Assembly (NCBI GenBank): GCA_046483315.1
Contig: JAWODJ010000005.1
Span: 1-64,000, forward strand
DNA: 64,000 nucleotides
Reading direction: 5' to 3'
Source of the DNA: PXAP01 sp046483315
Lineage (GTDB): Bacteria > Bacteroidota > Bacteroidia > Bacteroidales > PUMT01
The translations under genes were made by a program, and so were the position numbers. The first letter of the stretch is position 1, and every line of letters begins with the position of its first letter. Of this stretch, positions 51,878 to 60,547 are shown in pieces. The notes beneath the pieces were generated by a model, which saw only the letters and a program-made list of their open reading frames with translations, did not search any database and had not been told where the DNA came from.

Positions 51878-52407
51878 GATACGCAATGGCAATTGACACA
51901 AAGAAATGTGTGGGCTGCAGTGATTGTGTCGTGGCCTGCCAGACTGAAAACAAAGTGCCTGTAGGGTATTGCAGGGACTGGGTGGTGGAGGTTACCGAAG
52001 GAACATATCCCCGTCTTGAGATGGAAATCCGTTCGGAGCGTTGTAACCAGTGTGAAAATGCTCCCTGCGTGCGCTGCTGCCCCACGGGGGCCAGCCACTA
52101 CTCCGACGGGGGCATTGTGCTGGTTACACCATATAAATGCATAGGATGCGGAGCATGTATTGCATCCTGCCCATACGATGCACGCTTCCCTCATCCGGAA
52201 GGACATGTTGATAAATGTACCTTCTGCACCCAACTGGTAAGTAAGGGAATGCAACCGGCATGCGTGGCAGTATGCCCGACTAAATGCATGTATTTCGGCA
52301 ACCTTGACGACCCCCGCAGTCCCGTATCAGTCGTACTTAAAAACCGTAAATGGAAAACCCTTATACCGGAGGCGGGGACAAAGCCTCACCTCTATTTCCT
52401 AACCTGA
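51874..52407 (+). CDS. psrB: 4Fe-4S ferredoxin subunit (PsrB/NrfC type)
   Basis: A 177-residue electron-transfer subunit with four cysteine clusters: CVGCSDCVVAC, CNQCENAPCVRCC, CIGCGACIASC and CTFC with a later CVAVC. It carries electrons between the membrane quinol-oxidising subunit and the molybdenum subunit. It has no signal peptide, so it is probably exported with the Tat subunit as a complex. The start overlaps the psrA stop. Confidence 0.88.
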   Translation: MRYAMAIDTKKCVGCSDCVVACQTENKVPVGYCRDWVVEVTEGTYPRLEMEIRSERCNQCENAPCVRCCPTGASHYSDGGIVLVTPYKCIGCGACIASCPYDARFPHPEGHVDKCTFCTQLVSKGMQPACVAVCPTKCMYFGNLDDPRSPVSVVLKNRKWKTLIPEAGTKPHLYFLT

Positions 52408-52421
52408 TAACACCGGAATAA

Positions 52422-53363
52422 ATGAGAGAAGAAGTGATCATAAGCGGCCGCATGAACCACCTGATAGATCCGCAGCTCAATATCTGGCACTGGCATATAC
52501 CGTTTTACCTTTTTTTAGGCGGACTGGCGGCCGGAATACTCTTTTTTGCCGCCCTTTACACAATACAGGGCAAAGAAGAAAAGTATCCCACGGCAGTGAA
52601 AAGAGCCCCTTTTATAACCCCTTTCATTCTGGTGATCGGACTGCTGGCACTGCTGCTCGATTTGAACAACAAACCCTATTTCTGGCAACTCTATACCACC
52701 ATAAGGCTTGAATCGCCTATGTCATGGGGCGCATGGACACTGATGGTTGTAACACCGATATCATTCATCTGGTGTGCTCTCAACATAAAGGAGATATTTC
52801 CTGCATTCGAATGGAAATACGGGTGGATCAAACAACTGGAGAATTTCTTCAGAAAGAATAAGATAACGATGTCATGGATCCTGCTTATATTTTCGGTAAT
52901 CCTGGGCATCTATACAGGCATTCTGTTCTCTGCCTTCAATGCACGTCCGCTGTGGAACACCTCCATTCTGGGCCCCCTGTTCCTGGCCTCCGGACTCTCG
53001 ACCGGGGCAGCATATATAATGCTGGTATCCAAATCACATGCAGAGAGACTGTTTTTTTCAAAAATAGATCTTGTGCTGATAGGTATTGAGCTGTTCCTGA
53101 TAATTCATATGTTTATGGGCTTCCTTGCCAGTACCCAGGTACAGATAGATGCAGCAATGCTGTTCCTTGGCGGGCCGTACACCACAGTGTTCTGGGTTTT
53201 TGTGGTCTTCCTCGGCATGCTCCTGCCTGCCCTGCTCGAGGTCCTTGAGCTGAGGAAATACAGGGTGCCGGTGCTGATACCGGGATTGCTTGTGCTTTTT
53301 GGCGGACTAATGTTCAGGTTCATTATCGCCTATGCCGGACAGGCAAGCAGGTGGCTCTACTGA
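52422..53363 (+). CDS. psrC: NrfD/PsrC-type membrane subunit
   Basis: A 313-residue polytopic protein with eight or so transmembrane helices, matching the NrfD/PsrC family. It anchors the reductase and oxidises menaquinol. IWHWHIPFYLFLGGLAAG near residues 22-39 is the family-typical first helix. The ATG at 52452 (residue 11) is an alternative start. It completes a psrABC unit. Confidence 0.85.
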   Translation: MREEVIISGRMNHLIDPQLNIWHWHIPFYLFLGGLAAGILFFAALYTIQGKEEKYPTAVKRAPFITPFILVIGLLALLLDLNNKPYFWQLYTTIRLESPMSWGAWTLMVVTPISFIWCALNIKEIFPAFEWKYGWIKQLENFFRKNKITMSWILLIFSVILGIYTGILFSAFNARPLWNTSILGPLFLASGLSTGAAYIMLVSKSHAERLFFSKIDLVLIGIELFLIIHMFMGFLASTQVQIDAAMLFLGGPYTTVFWVFVVFLGMLLPALLEVLELRKYRVPVLIPGLLVLFGGLMFRFIIAYAGQASRWLY

Positions 53364-53424
53364 TAATATACCCGGATGATCAGATAAAAATATTAATAGT
53401 AACCCAATTTTATTAACTCCGACT

Positions 53425-53937
53425 ATGAAGACAAAATATATTAATCCTTACCTGGGAGGAGTGTTGCTGGGACTGGTTCTGCTGGCAGCTTTTTTTGTGT
53501 CGGGACGCGGCCTGGGGGCCAGCGGTGCAATAAAAGACACCGTGGCCACAGGTATTAAAGCTGTGGCACCGTCGCACTATTATAACAGCACATACTTCAG
53601 CAAATACTACGCCACGCAGAGGGAAAAACCAATGAATTCATGGCTGGTATACCAGATGCTGGGTGTTATAGTTGGCGGCTTCGTTTCCGGTATCGTTTCC
53701 GGAAGAATGAAACTGAAAGTGGAACACTCACCGAAGATCACACCCCGCAGAAGACTTTTCTTTGCCCTGGCTGGAGGTGTGCTGTTCGGTTACGGATCGC
53801 AGATAGGACGTGGCTGCACTTCAGGATCGGCATTGAGCGGTATGGCAGTGCTCTCCTTTGGAGGCTTCATTACCATGGCGGCAATCTTCGGAACAGCTTT
53901 CGCCCTTGCATATTTTTTCAGGAAAAACTGGATTTAG
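53425..53937 (+). CDS. YeeE/YedE-family sulfur transporter, first half
   Basis: A 170-residue membrane protein with about four helices. The cysteine motif GRGCTSGSALSG near residue 132 is typical of YeeE/YedE (TsuA-type) channels, in which conserved Cys residues handle thiosulfate. Known family members may be single chains or split in two; here a partner half follows after 19 bp. It lies between the reductase subunits and the rhodanese-like gene. Confidence 0.82.
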   Translation: MKTKYINPYLGGVLLGLVLLAAFFVSGRGLGASGAIKDTVATGIKAVAPSHYYNSTYFSKYYATQREKPMNSWLVYQMLGVIVGGFVSGIVSGRMKLKVEHSPKITPRRRLFFALAGGVLFGYGSQIGRGCTSGSALSGMAVLSFGGFITMAAIFGTAFALAYFFRKNWI

Positions 53938-53956
53938 TTTTTTAAAGAAACAGATT

Positions 53957-54547
53957 ATGGGACCATTAATTGTTTACGACATAATAAGCAGTAACACCAA
54001 CCTTCTTATTGCCTTCTTCATAGGGACAGGCTTTGGCTTTGTTCTTGAGCAGAGCGGCTTTTCCTCAAGCCGTAAGCTGGCGGGTATGTTTTACGGGTAC
54101 GATACCACGGTACTCAAAGTCTTTTTCACGGCAGCCATAGTGTGCATGCTGGGACTCCTGTTCTTCAGCCTTTTCGGATGGATGGACCTGGACATGGTCT
54201 ACGTTAATCCGACTTACCTGACATCGGCAATTACCGGCGGAATAATAATGGGTGCCGGTTTTATAATGGGAGGCTTCTGCCCCGGCACCAGCTTCAGCGC
54301 CGCAGCAATAGGCAAGATTGACGGGATGGTATTTATCGGCGGACTCTTTCTGGGTGTCATTATCTTTACCGAAGGTTACCCGTTATGGGAGAATCTTTAT
54401 TATGACCGGTTTATGGGATCCCCCCGTATAAACGAAATGTTAGGAATATCCCAGGGCCTGTTTGGATTTTTCCTCATACTTGCAGCTTTTGGCATGTTCT
54501 GGGTTGGAGAATGGGCAGAGAAAAAATTTGCCAGGGATATCGGGTAA
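53957..54547 (+). CDS. YeeE/YedE-family sulfur transporter, second half
   Basis: A 196-residue membrane protein with about five helices. GGFCPGTSFSAAAIGK near residue 110 is the second conserved Cys motif of the family. Together with the preceding gene it would form one complete channel. The frame is open upstream inside the previous gene, but the ATG at 53957 gives a normal start MGPLIVYDII. Confidence 0.82.
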   Translation: MGPLIVYDIISSNTNLLIAFFIGTGFGFVLEQSGFSSSRKLAGMFYGYDTTVLKVFFTAAIVCMLGLLFFSLFGWMDLDMVYVNPTYLTSAITGGIIMGAGFIMGGFCPGTSFSAAAIGKIDGMVFIGGLFLGVIIFTEGYPLWENLYYDRFMGSPRINEMLGISQGLFGFFLILAAFGMFWVGEWAEKKFARDIG

Positions 54548-54645
54548 TCACCAAACATTTTTGATACTGGAATGTTTACCATTTATAAACAAACCAGGCA
54601 TCGAATGATATATCCTGTTTTTCAATAATTATAAAACATTAAACT

Positions 54646-55275
54646 ATGCATAAGAAAAATCCGAGACTTTTACTGGCACTGGTAATCATACCCCTGGGCC
54701 TTATCCTGGCCTTTGTACCGGAAAATACAACAAAACCCTACAAGCTTTCCACCGAAGAGCTGCTGCAGGAAGTTGCCGGTGGCGGACAGTTTGTATCACC
54801 TGATGAGATAGCAAAGATGATCATTGAGAAGGATCCCGGACTGCAGCTTATTGATGTAAGAAGCCAGGATGATTTTGATAAATACAGTCTTCCCGGAGCT
54901 GTCAATATCCCGCTTGAAGATATACTCTCTCCCGGGTGGAGGAATATTATGGACCAGGATATAAGAATCAACGTATTCTACTCCAACGGTTCGGTACATG
55001 CCAACGAAGCATGGATGCTTACCCGGCAGCTGGGATACAAAAACAATTATGTGCTGCAGGGGGGACTTAACTACTGGATGGAAGCGATAGTCGATCCTTC
55101 ACCCCCTTCAAACCTCAGTCCCGATGAAGAATTTGCCAGGTATGATTTCCGCAGGGCAGCAGGCCGGGCCCTGGGGGGAGGAACCATCGAACGCAGTGCA
55201 GAGGCACCACCCGCCCCAACCCTTCCGGCAATAAGACCCAGGGAGCGTACTCCTGTGGTGCAGGGCGGTTGCTGA
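54646..55275 (+). CDS. Membrane-anchored rhodanese-fold protein with a C-terminal Gly-Gly-Cys tail
   Basis: A 209-residue protein. A signal-anchor helix lies at residues 8-24. The rhodanese-like domain spans about 47-148 (LQLIDVRSQDDF, LPGAVNIPL, VLQGGLNYWM). The active-site loop that should carry Cys reads FYSNGS near 111-116, so the catalytic Cys is replaced (Ser113). The only cysteine in the whole protein is its last residue, Cys209, after Gly-Gly. A Pro/Ala/Arg-rich tail of about 58 residues separates it from the domain. This arrangement suggests a sulfur carrier rather than a sulfurtransferase. It closes the sulfur-reductase and transporter cluster. The function is inferred. Confidence 0.8.
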   Translation: MHKKNPRLLLALVIIPLGLILAFVPENTTKPYKLSTEELLQEVAGGGQFVSPDEIAKMIIEKDPGLQLIDVRSQDDFDKYSLPGAVNIPLEDILSPGWRNIMDQDIRINVFYSNGSVHANEAWMLTRQLGYKNNYVLQGGLNYWMEAIVDPSPPSNLSPDEEFARYDFRRAAGRALGGGTIERSAEAPPAPTLPAIRPRERTPVVQGGC

Positions 55276-55317
55276 CTGACATGCCTGCCGAAGCAAAAAA
55301 GGAACAATTTAGCAGGC

Positions 55318-55782
55318 TCAGTACCCGAAAGTGCGCCCTTCCGCCTTTTCGACTACCAGCCTGAAAGCCCTGACATTATTCACTGCCGGGGCATTGTATG
55401 AATAATCACCTTTGCCGGTGTATTTTTCCATGATAATATTAAGAGCCTTCACCTTCTCATCATAATCGTCTATCATCTCAATATATCCGTGCAGCAGTAC
55501 CGAACGGTATTTCATAAACCAGCTGCATGCCACATGCTCATGCCTGCCCCTCAGCTCATGGTCGGTACTGAAGGCTGCACAGGCACGGTTATTGCCCTTT
55601 AGTACTTCAAACTTCTTACCCCCCGGACCGCCATGCAGGTAAAGACTGCCGTCGCGGTAACCAAAATTGAAAGGAAGTACATAGGGCACGCCACCCTCAT
55701 CAGCCATGCCGAGATAACAGGCATCACATTTTTCAAGTATAACTTCAATATCCTTTGGTTTCAGGTCTGTCTTTGGCTGCAT
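55318..55782 (-). CDS. Pyridoxamine 5'-phosphate oxidase-family flavin protein (NimA-like)
   Basis: A 154-residue split-barrel FMN-binding protein. The fold is shown by the CYLGMADEGGVPYVLPFNFGYRDGSLYLH block. Similar proteins are annotated as nitroimidazole-resistance NimA-type or PNPOx-like. The substrate is not known and drug resistance should not be assumed. It converges on the sulfur cluster and is followed upstream by the YfhO gene on the same strand. Confidence 0.78.
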   Translation of the reverse strand: MQPKTDLKPKDIEVILEKCDACYLGMADEGGVPYVLPFNFGYRDGSLYLHGGPGGKKFEVLKGNNRACAAFSTDHELRGRHEHVACSWFMKYRSVLLHGYIEMIDDYDEKVKALNIIMEKYTGKGDYSYNAPAVNNVRAFRLVVEKAEGRTFGY

Positions 55783-55802
55783 AGTATGGATTTTTTATAT
55801 TA

Positions 55803-58346
55803 TTAACCATCAGCCCCTTCCGGAAAGGAAGCTTTGATCTCACGCCAAAATACCCCTCCGGCAAGCAGCAGCAACAGAACCGAGCCGGAAAGTGATACCC
55901 ACCGGCCGGTATAGTAACCACGAGGCCTGAATATGAATTCAATCTCATTCTCACCGGCCGGCACAACCATGGCCCGGAGAATATAGTTAACCCTGAAATG
56001 ATCCGTCTCTTCACCATTGACATAAGACCTCCATCCCGCATCATAGTATACCTCCGAGAACACAGCCAGTCGCCCGGTATCGGTCTCCGAACGGTAAATG
56101 AGGTGATCCGGACTGTAACTGGTGAGCTCTATATGGTCAGCATCCGGGGTACCGGCAGTCGGTACTGAATCTCTGCCGGCTAAAAGGCTCTCTTCATGAC
56201 CGGTATCAGCAGCAGATATACCGGTCCGCCGCGTAGTATCCGAACCGGTTACGGTAATATCCTGAAGTTCATCAATAAAATCCTCAAACCGCCGGTCCGC
56301 TATTGCTTCACTTGCCGGATCAAAATCATTGAGTGCCATGATCTCCTCATCTGCATTTTCAACAAAACGCACACTGTCCACAAACCATGCATTTCCAAGT
56401 GCTCCGGGGTTTATGAAAGGCTGTGGCCTGCCCTGCTCGCCGGGACGTATAAAATATTTTGTGTTGAGCATATTCAGCACCGCCCTGTTATTCCTGCTCA
56501 GATGATGATCGATAAGGTCCTGGTAACGTCCCGGCTTGGCCCCGTGATAACCACCAATCGATTTGTGATGATAAGAGGTAACGGCATCATTGAAGGGACT
56601 TCGGGCTGTGTTATATACACGGTAATGAGGATCATCGTCCCTGAGAATCAGAATATCGGCCTCGCTCTTGAGAAATGGCTGTGTTACAAGCCTGGGTGTT
56701 ACAAAATCCTCACTGCTGAGAAACCTCCTGTTTACGGGCCACAGGTCGGCAAGGAACAGCAGAGCCACCGCAAGCCCGAACCATTTGACGGAGGTCTTCC
56801 CCGACAGAAACAGCCAAACCAGTCCCCCTCCCAGGGCAACAAAAATAAAAGAGCGAAAAGCATCTCTTCTCAGCATCGTCATCCTGTCCTTTTCCAGGGC
56901 ATCAACTAAAAAATCGGGCCAGCCTGCTGCAATCAGCTGCTGGTCCACCGGTCCCGAAAAACTCAGTACCAGTCCGGGCATAACAGCAAAAAACAGTGAT
57001 ATGCCACCTGTTATATAGAGTGTCTTTTTCAGTGAATTTTTAAATTCTCCCGACGGGCCTTTTAAAACAATCTCCCGCAATCCCAGCAGGGCAAGTAAAG
57101 GTACTGTAAGCTCAGCAATAACCAGGATCATAGATACGGTCCTGAACCTATCGTAGCCGGGAAAGTAGTCGATAAAAAGTTCGGAAAGGAACATAAAATT
57201 TTCTCCCCATGCAAGGGCTGCTGAAAGCAGGGTTGCCGACAGCAGCCACCACTTGTAGCGTCCCTTTAAAACAAAAAGTGCCAGCACAAAAAAGAATATA
57301 ACCGACGCCCCGATATAGACAGGTCCGGCCGTAAACCGTTGTTTTCCCCAGTAAGCAGGTGCTCCTGAAGCTATCTCCCCTGCCCCCTGTACACCTTGTT
57401 CTGAAAGAACCCTGTACACCTCCGAATCAGTGCCAAGATCATAGCTGGAAGCACCACCCTTGAAATTGGGTATGAACAGGTTCATCGTTTCGGCAATACC
57501 ATAGCTGTAATCATTCAGTATATAATCCTTATCAAGTCCGGTAGTTCTCACCTCTTCGCTGATGCTTAGTTCTGAAGGCCCCCTCATGGAATACTGCCCG
57601 TACTCCCAGACCAGGTATAAATTGGTGAAATTGGCAGCCACAGCAAGTATAACGGGAATTGTCAAAAACATCAAATTTCTGAAAAACAGGGTAACAGCTC
57701 CCTTCCTGACAGCATGTACCAGCTCAAAAATCCCGTAAATAATAACTATCAGTAAAGTGTAATATGTGATCTGAAAATGGTTCGTATATAACTGCAGGGC
57801 AAGGAACAGGCCCGTTACGGCACATCCCAAAAGAAGCTTCCCCCTGAATGAAAGCACTATGCCTGCCAGCACCGGCGCCATATAACTCATGGCATGGGCC
57901 TTGGTGTTATGCCCGGCAGCCTCGATAATAAAAAAATAGGTGGAAAAACCAAAAGCTACCGCACCTGCTATACCGACCCACGGATTGACCCTGAAGGCAA
58001 GCATAAGGATATAAAAACCAGCCATGCTCAAAAACAGGTATTTTGCAGGCACCGACAAACCGAGAGAGAGCACCCGGTCAGCATATCTTATCATGTTATA
58101 GGGGTACCTTACAGAGATGAGATAAGCCGGCATACCGCTGAACATCGAATTTGTCCATAGCGTCTCCTCTCCGGTCTTCTCCCTGTAATCAACGATCTCT
58201 TTTGACATCCCCCGAAACTGGGTAATATCGGACTGCAGGAGCTGCTTCCCTTCAAGAAGGGGATGAAAGTAAGCAAGCGAAATAACCAGGAACAACAAGA
58301 AAGCTGTTATATGCGGAAGAGCCTTAAGAGCAAGTGATTTAATCAT
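55803..58346 (-). CDS. YfhO-family membrane protein
   Basis: An 847-residue polytopic protein with about thirteen hydrophobic segments and a large extracytoplasmic C-terminal region. The C-terminal YfhO signature lies in EVYYDAGWRSYVNGEE near residues 775-790, followed by one last helix. YfhO proteins are linked to glycosylation of lipoteichoic acid in Firmicutes and are common in Bacteroidota near envelope genes. A glycosyltransferase-like function is possible. It is 9 bp downstream of the DUF4834 gene. Confidence 0.85.
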   Translation of the reverse strand: MIKSLALKALPHITAFLLFLVISLAYFHPLLEGKQLLQSDITQFRGMSKEIVDYREKTGEETLWTNSMFSGMPAYLISVRYPYNMIRYADRVLSLGLSVPAKYLFLSMAGFYILMLAFRVNPWVGIAGAVAFGFSTYFFIIEAAGHNTKAHAMSYMAPVLAGIVLSFRGKLLLGCAVTGLFLALQLYTNHFQITYYTLLIVIIYGIFELVHAVRKGAVTLFFRNLMFLTIPVILAVAANFTNLYLVWEYGQYSMRGPSELSISEEVRTTGLDKDYILNDYSYGIAETMNLFIPNFKGGASSYDLGTDSEVYRVLSEQGVQGAGEIASGAPAYWGKQRFTAGPVYIGASVIFFFVLALFVLKGRYKWWLLSATLLSAALAWGENFMFLSELFIDYFPGYDRFRTVSMILVIAELTVPLLALLGLREIVLKGPSGEFKNSLKKTLYITGGISLFFAVMPGLVLSFSGPVDQQLIAAGWPDFLVDALEKDRMTMLRRDAFRSFIFVALGGGLVWLFLSGKTSVKWFGLAVALLFLADLWPVNRRFLSSEDFVTPRLVTQPFLKSEADILILRDDDPHYRVYNTARSPFNDAVTSYHHKSIGGYHGAKPGRYQDLIDHHLSRNNRAVLNMLNTKYFIRPGEQGRPQPFINPGALGNAWFVDSVRFVENADEEIMALNDFDPASEAIADRRFEDFIDELQDITVTGSDTTRRTGISAADTGHEESLLAGRDSVPTAGTPDADHIELTSYSPDHLIYRSETDTGRLAVFSEVYYDAGWRSYVNGEETDHFRVNYILRAMVVPAGENEIEFIFRPRGYYTGRWVSLSGSVLLLLLAGGVFWREIKASFPEGADG

Positions 58347-58355
58347 TTTTAACTT

Positions 58356-58622
58356 TTACTTATCATCCAGTTCTTCATAATCTATATACTCACCGTCATC
58401 TTCGGTAATTATCTTTTTGCTTCCGGGCCTGTACCGTATTGTAATCTCTCCCTCTCTCTCCCTTCTCCTTTTTTCCCGCATCTTTTTTTCGTAATCCCTT
58501 CTTACCCTGTCCGACATCCTGTTAACGAAATACCTCATTACGAATGGCAGCACATATCTGGTAAACAGGCTGATAATAAAATAAACAAGGAAAAATATAA
58601 ATACAAAACGTATTAAACCCAT
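58356..58622 (-). CDS. DUF4834 family small membrane protein
   Basis: An 88-residue protein with one N-terminal membrane helix (IRFVFIFFLVYFIISLFTRY), a strongly basic stretch of Arg/Lys/Glu, and an acidic C-terminus. This layout matches DUF4834, a Bacteroidota-specific family of unknown function. It is the gene just upstream of YfhO in the same operon. Confidence 0.72.
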   Translation of the reverse strand: MGLIRFVFIFFLVYFIISLFTRYVLPFVMRYFVNRMSDRVRRDYEKKMREKRRREREGEITIRYRPGSKKIITEDDGEYIDYEELDDK

Positions 58623-58829
58623 TATAACAAATCATTAAGGCCTCAAAGTTAATAATAATTTGAGCATTCAGGAAACCTGTCTTTCCGGGATATTAAAATC
58701 ATCAGGCGGTGTCAGCCAAAATATTTATTCTCCCTGCCGGCTGTAAACTTCCGTTTATCGCTACTATCCGTCCAGGCCGGCTTCACCGGCAACCTCCTCC
58801 TCCGGTTCCGTCTCATCATCCCTGTCATA

Positions 58830-60341
58830 TTACGACGGATCGCTTATGGGCACATCAAAATCACGTAATTCAGATGCTTCGCTGTATTTTGACTTCCTGT
58901 GCCCGAACACCAGGTTCAGTCCGAACCATATATTAGCGCTCCTGGTCCGGCCGGGCATGAAGGATGAGGCAAGGTTATCGCTTATCACATAAAATTGAAA
59001 TCCTCCGCCCCGCAAAGATATTCCCATTCCAAAATTATTGTAGCTGTTATTCATCATCGAATATGAAACTGATGCCGAGAGCCATCTGCCTATACTGGAA
59101 TTGGCAGAGAGGGTCACAGCCTGCTCCAGCCTGTCCTGGTAGATTTCCGACCTGCTCAGCAGGCCCACGCTTACAAGGGGATGAAGATCATAACTGCCCC
59201 CCAGAAACAACCTTGCAGGCAATCCCCTCCTGTAGCCGTTCCGGGAATCGCTTATACCGAAAATATTGCTGAGTGAATCCATGAGGTTCCCGGCAGGATC
59301 AGAATCATCAGCATAGTCAAAAGCAGATGAAAGATCAATACCATCAAACTCATATTCTCCGTCAACGGAAAAATTATATACATCCGACTTCCAGCTTATA
59401 AAGCCAAGATCGGTTATACTGGCATAAAGAGTTACCGGTTCAATGATCCTGTAAGTGGCCCCCAGGTCGACGGCAAAACCGGCATTGCCCGTGTTGAAAA
59501 CAAAATCAAGGGGATTATAATCATCCTGATCAAAATGGGGCGAGACATCACTGATATTCCCGTCCTGATCCTTTATCAGGGTAACCGGCATGGAGAAATT
59601 CATCGTAATATCTGACTTCAGTCTCATATTGTAGTTTTCCGGATCGGTATAGAGGGTTATATCAGTATCGGAAAAGGATATGTTTGCCTTTCCGAAAAGA
59701 AGTTTTGCCCTTCCCCCGACATTCAGTTTTTCATCAACACTGAATGAATAGCCCGCTGCAAACTCCCTGAAATAATTCAGGTCGGCTCCGATGTCAGAGA
59801 AATCGGCTGTTTTGCCAACAAACTGCTCATTCCCCCTGAGTGCTGTTAATAAAAGATCACCGGGCAATGTGGCTCTCAGCGAGGCCCTCTCTGAAATATT
59901 AAAACTGAAAAAATGCCTGTCAACCCTGATTCCAAATGACAGAAGATTCAGATGCAGGTTCGTCGACACAATATTTCGTTTCCTTAATTTTGAAATAAAA
60001 TCATCGGTGTCCGCATCCGGATGCAGGAACGAAATAAGTGAATCCTGTCCGGAATGCTTAAAGAACATATCGTTGAAACTGACAAAACTGGTCTCTGCAT
60101 TTACATTGAACGAAGAGATCGCACTTAGTCCGATATGAAAGCTGTGGGCGTGCTGATAGGCAGGATTGAGAAGCGATGACTGGGGCAGCCTGTCCATAAA
60201 GAAAAGAGTCTGGCTTATCTGCGAATGTAGCTTAAACGGATTACCCGCCAGCATAACAATAACAAAAGTTGATATTACAAACAGCTGGCACGGCTTTTTC
60301 AATTTGCTGTTCTTACGGTTGCTTACCCTGAAAATATCCAT
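58830..60341 (-). CDS. DUF5723 family outer-membrane protein
   Basis: A 503-residue beta-rich protein with a signal peptide (FVISTFVIVMLAGNPFKLHSQ) and a mature start DRLPQSSLLNPAY typical of DUF5723. It resembles PorV/PorP-like barrels, with aromatic-rich strands and an SVSYSMMNNSYNNFG block near the end. The frame runs 31 codons further upstream; the ATG at 60341 fits the signal peptide. It lies downstream of the large lipoprotein, with about 200 bp between them. A role in outer-membrane glycan or protein export is only a guess. Confidence 0.75.
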   Translation of the reverse strand: MDIFRVSNRKNSKLKKPCQLFVISTFVIVMLAGNPFKLHSQISQTLFFMDRLPQSSLLNPAYQHAHSFHIGLSAISSFNVNAETSFVSFNDMFFKHSGQDSLISFLHPDADTDDFISKLRKRNIVSTNLHLNLLSFGIRVDRHFFSFNISERASLRATLPGDLLLTALRGNEQFVGKTADFSDIGADLNYFREFAAGYSFSVDEKLNVGGRAKLLFGKANISFSDTDITLYTDPENYNMRLKSDITMNFSMPVTLIKDQDGNISDVSPHFDQDDYNPLDFVFNTGNAGFAVDLGATYRIIEPVTLYASITDLGFISWKSDVYNFSVDGEYEFDGIDLSSAFDYADDSDPAGNLMDSLSNIFGISDSRNGYRRGLPARLFLGGSYDLHPLVSVGLLSRSEIYQDRLEQAVTLSANSSIGRWLSASVSYSMMNNSYNNFGMGISLRGGGFQFYVISDNLASSFMPGRTRSANIWFGLNLVFGHRKSKYSEASELRDFDVPISDPS

Positions 60342-60522
60342 TGTAATTTTATTTTTTTGATGTATCTGTCGAAATAATTGTTTCCAGGCCGGAAAAATCC
60401 TCATCAACTTAAGTTCACAAAAGGTCATGTACATACCATGAGGATTCCATACGTTTGTAAAACTGAATATGAATTACATGCTAAACATAACTAATTGAAT
60501 ATTAACTTAATTAACCTGTTTT

Positions 60523-60547
60523 ATTAGGATGAAATTCTCATCCTAAT
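60523..60547. repeat. Perfect hairpin at the end of the large lipoprotein gene
   Basis: A 10-bp inverted repeat (ATTAGGATGA and its complement) with a 5-nt loop overlaps the stop codon of the lipoprotein gene. No U-tract follows on the minus strand, so it may be an mRNA-stabilising or weak terminator hairpin. Confidence 0.4.
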
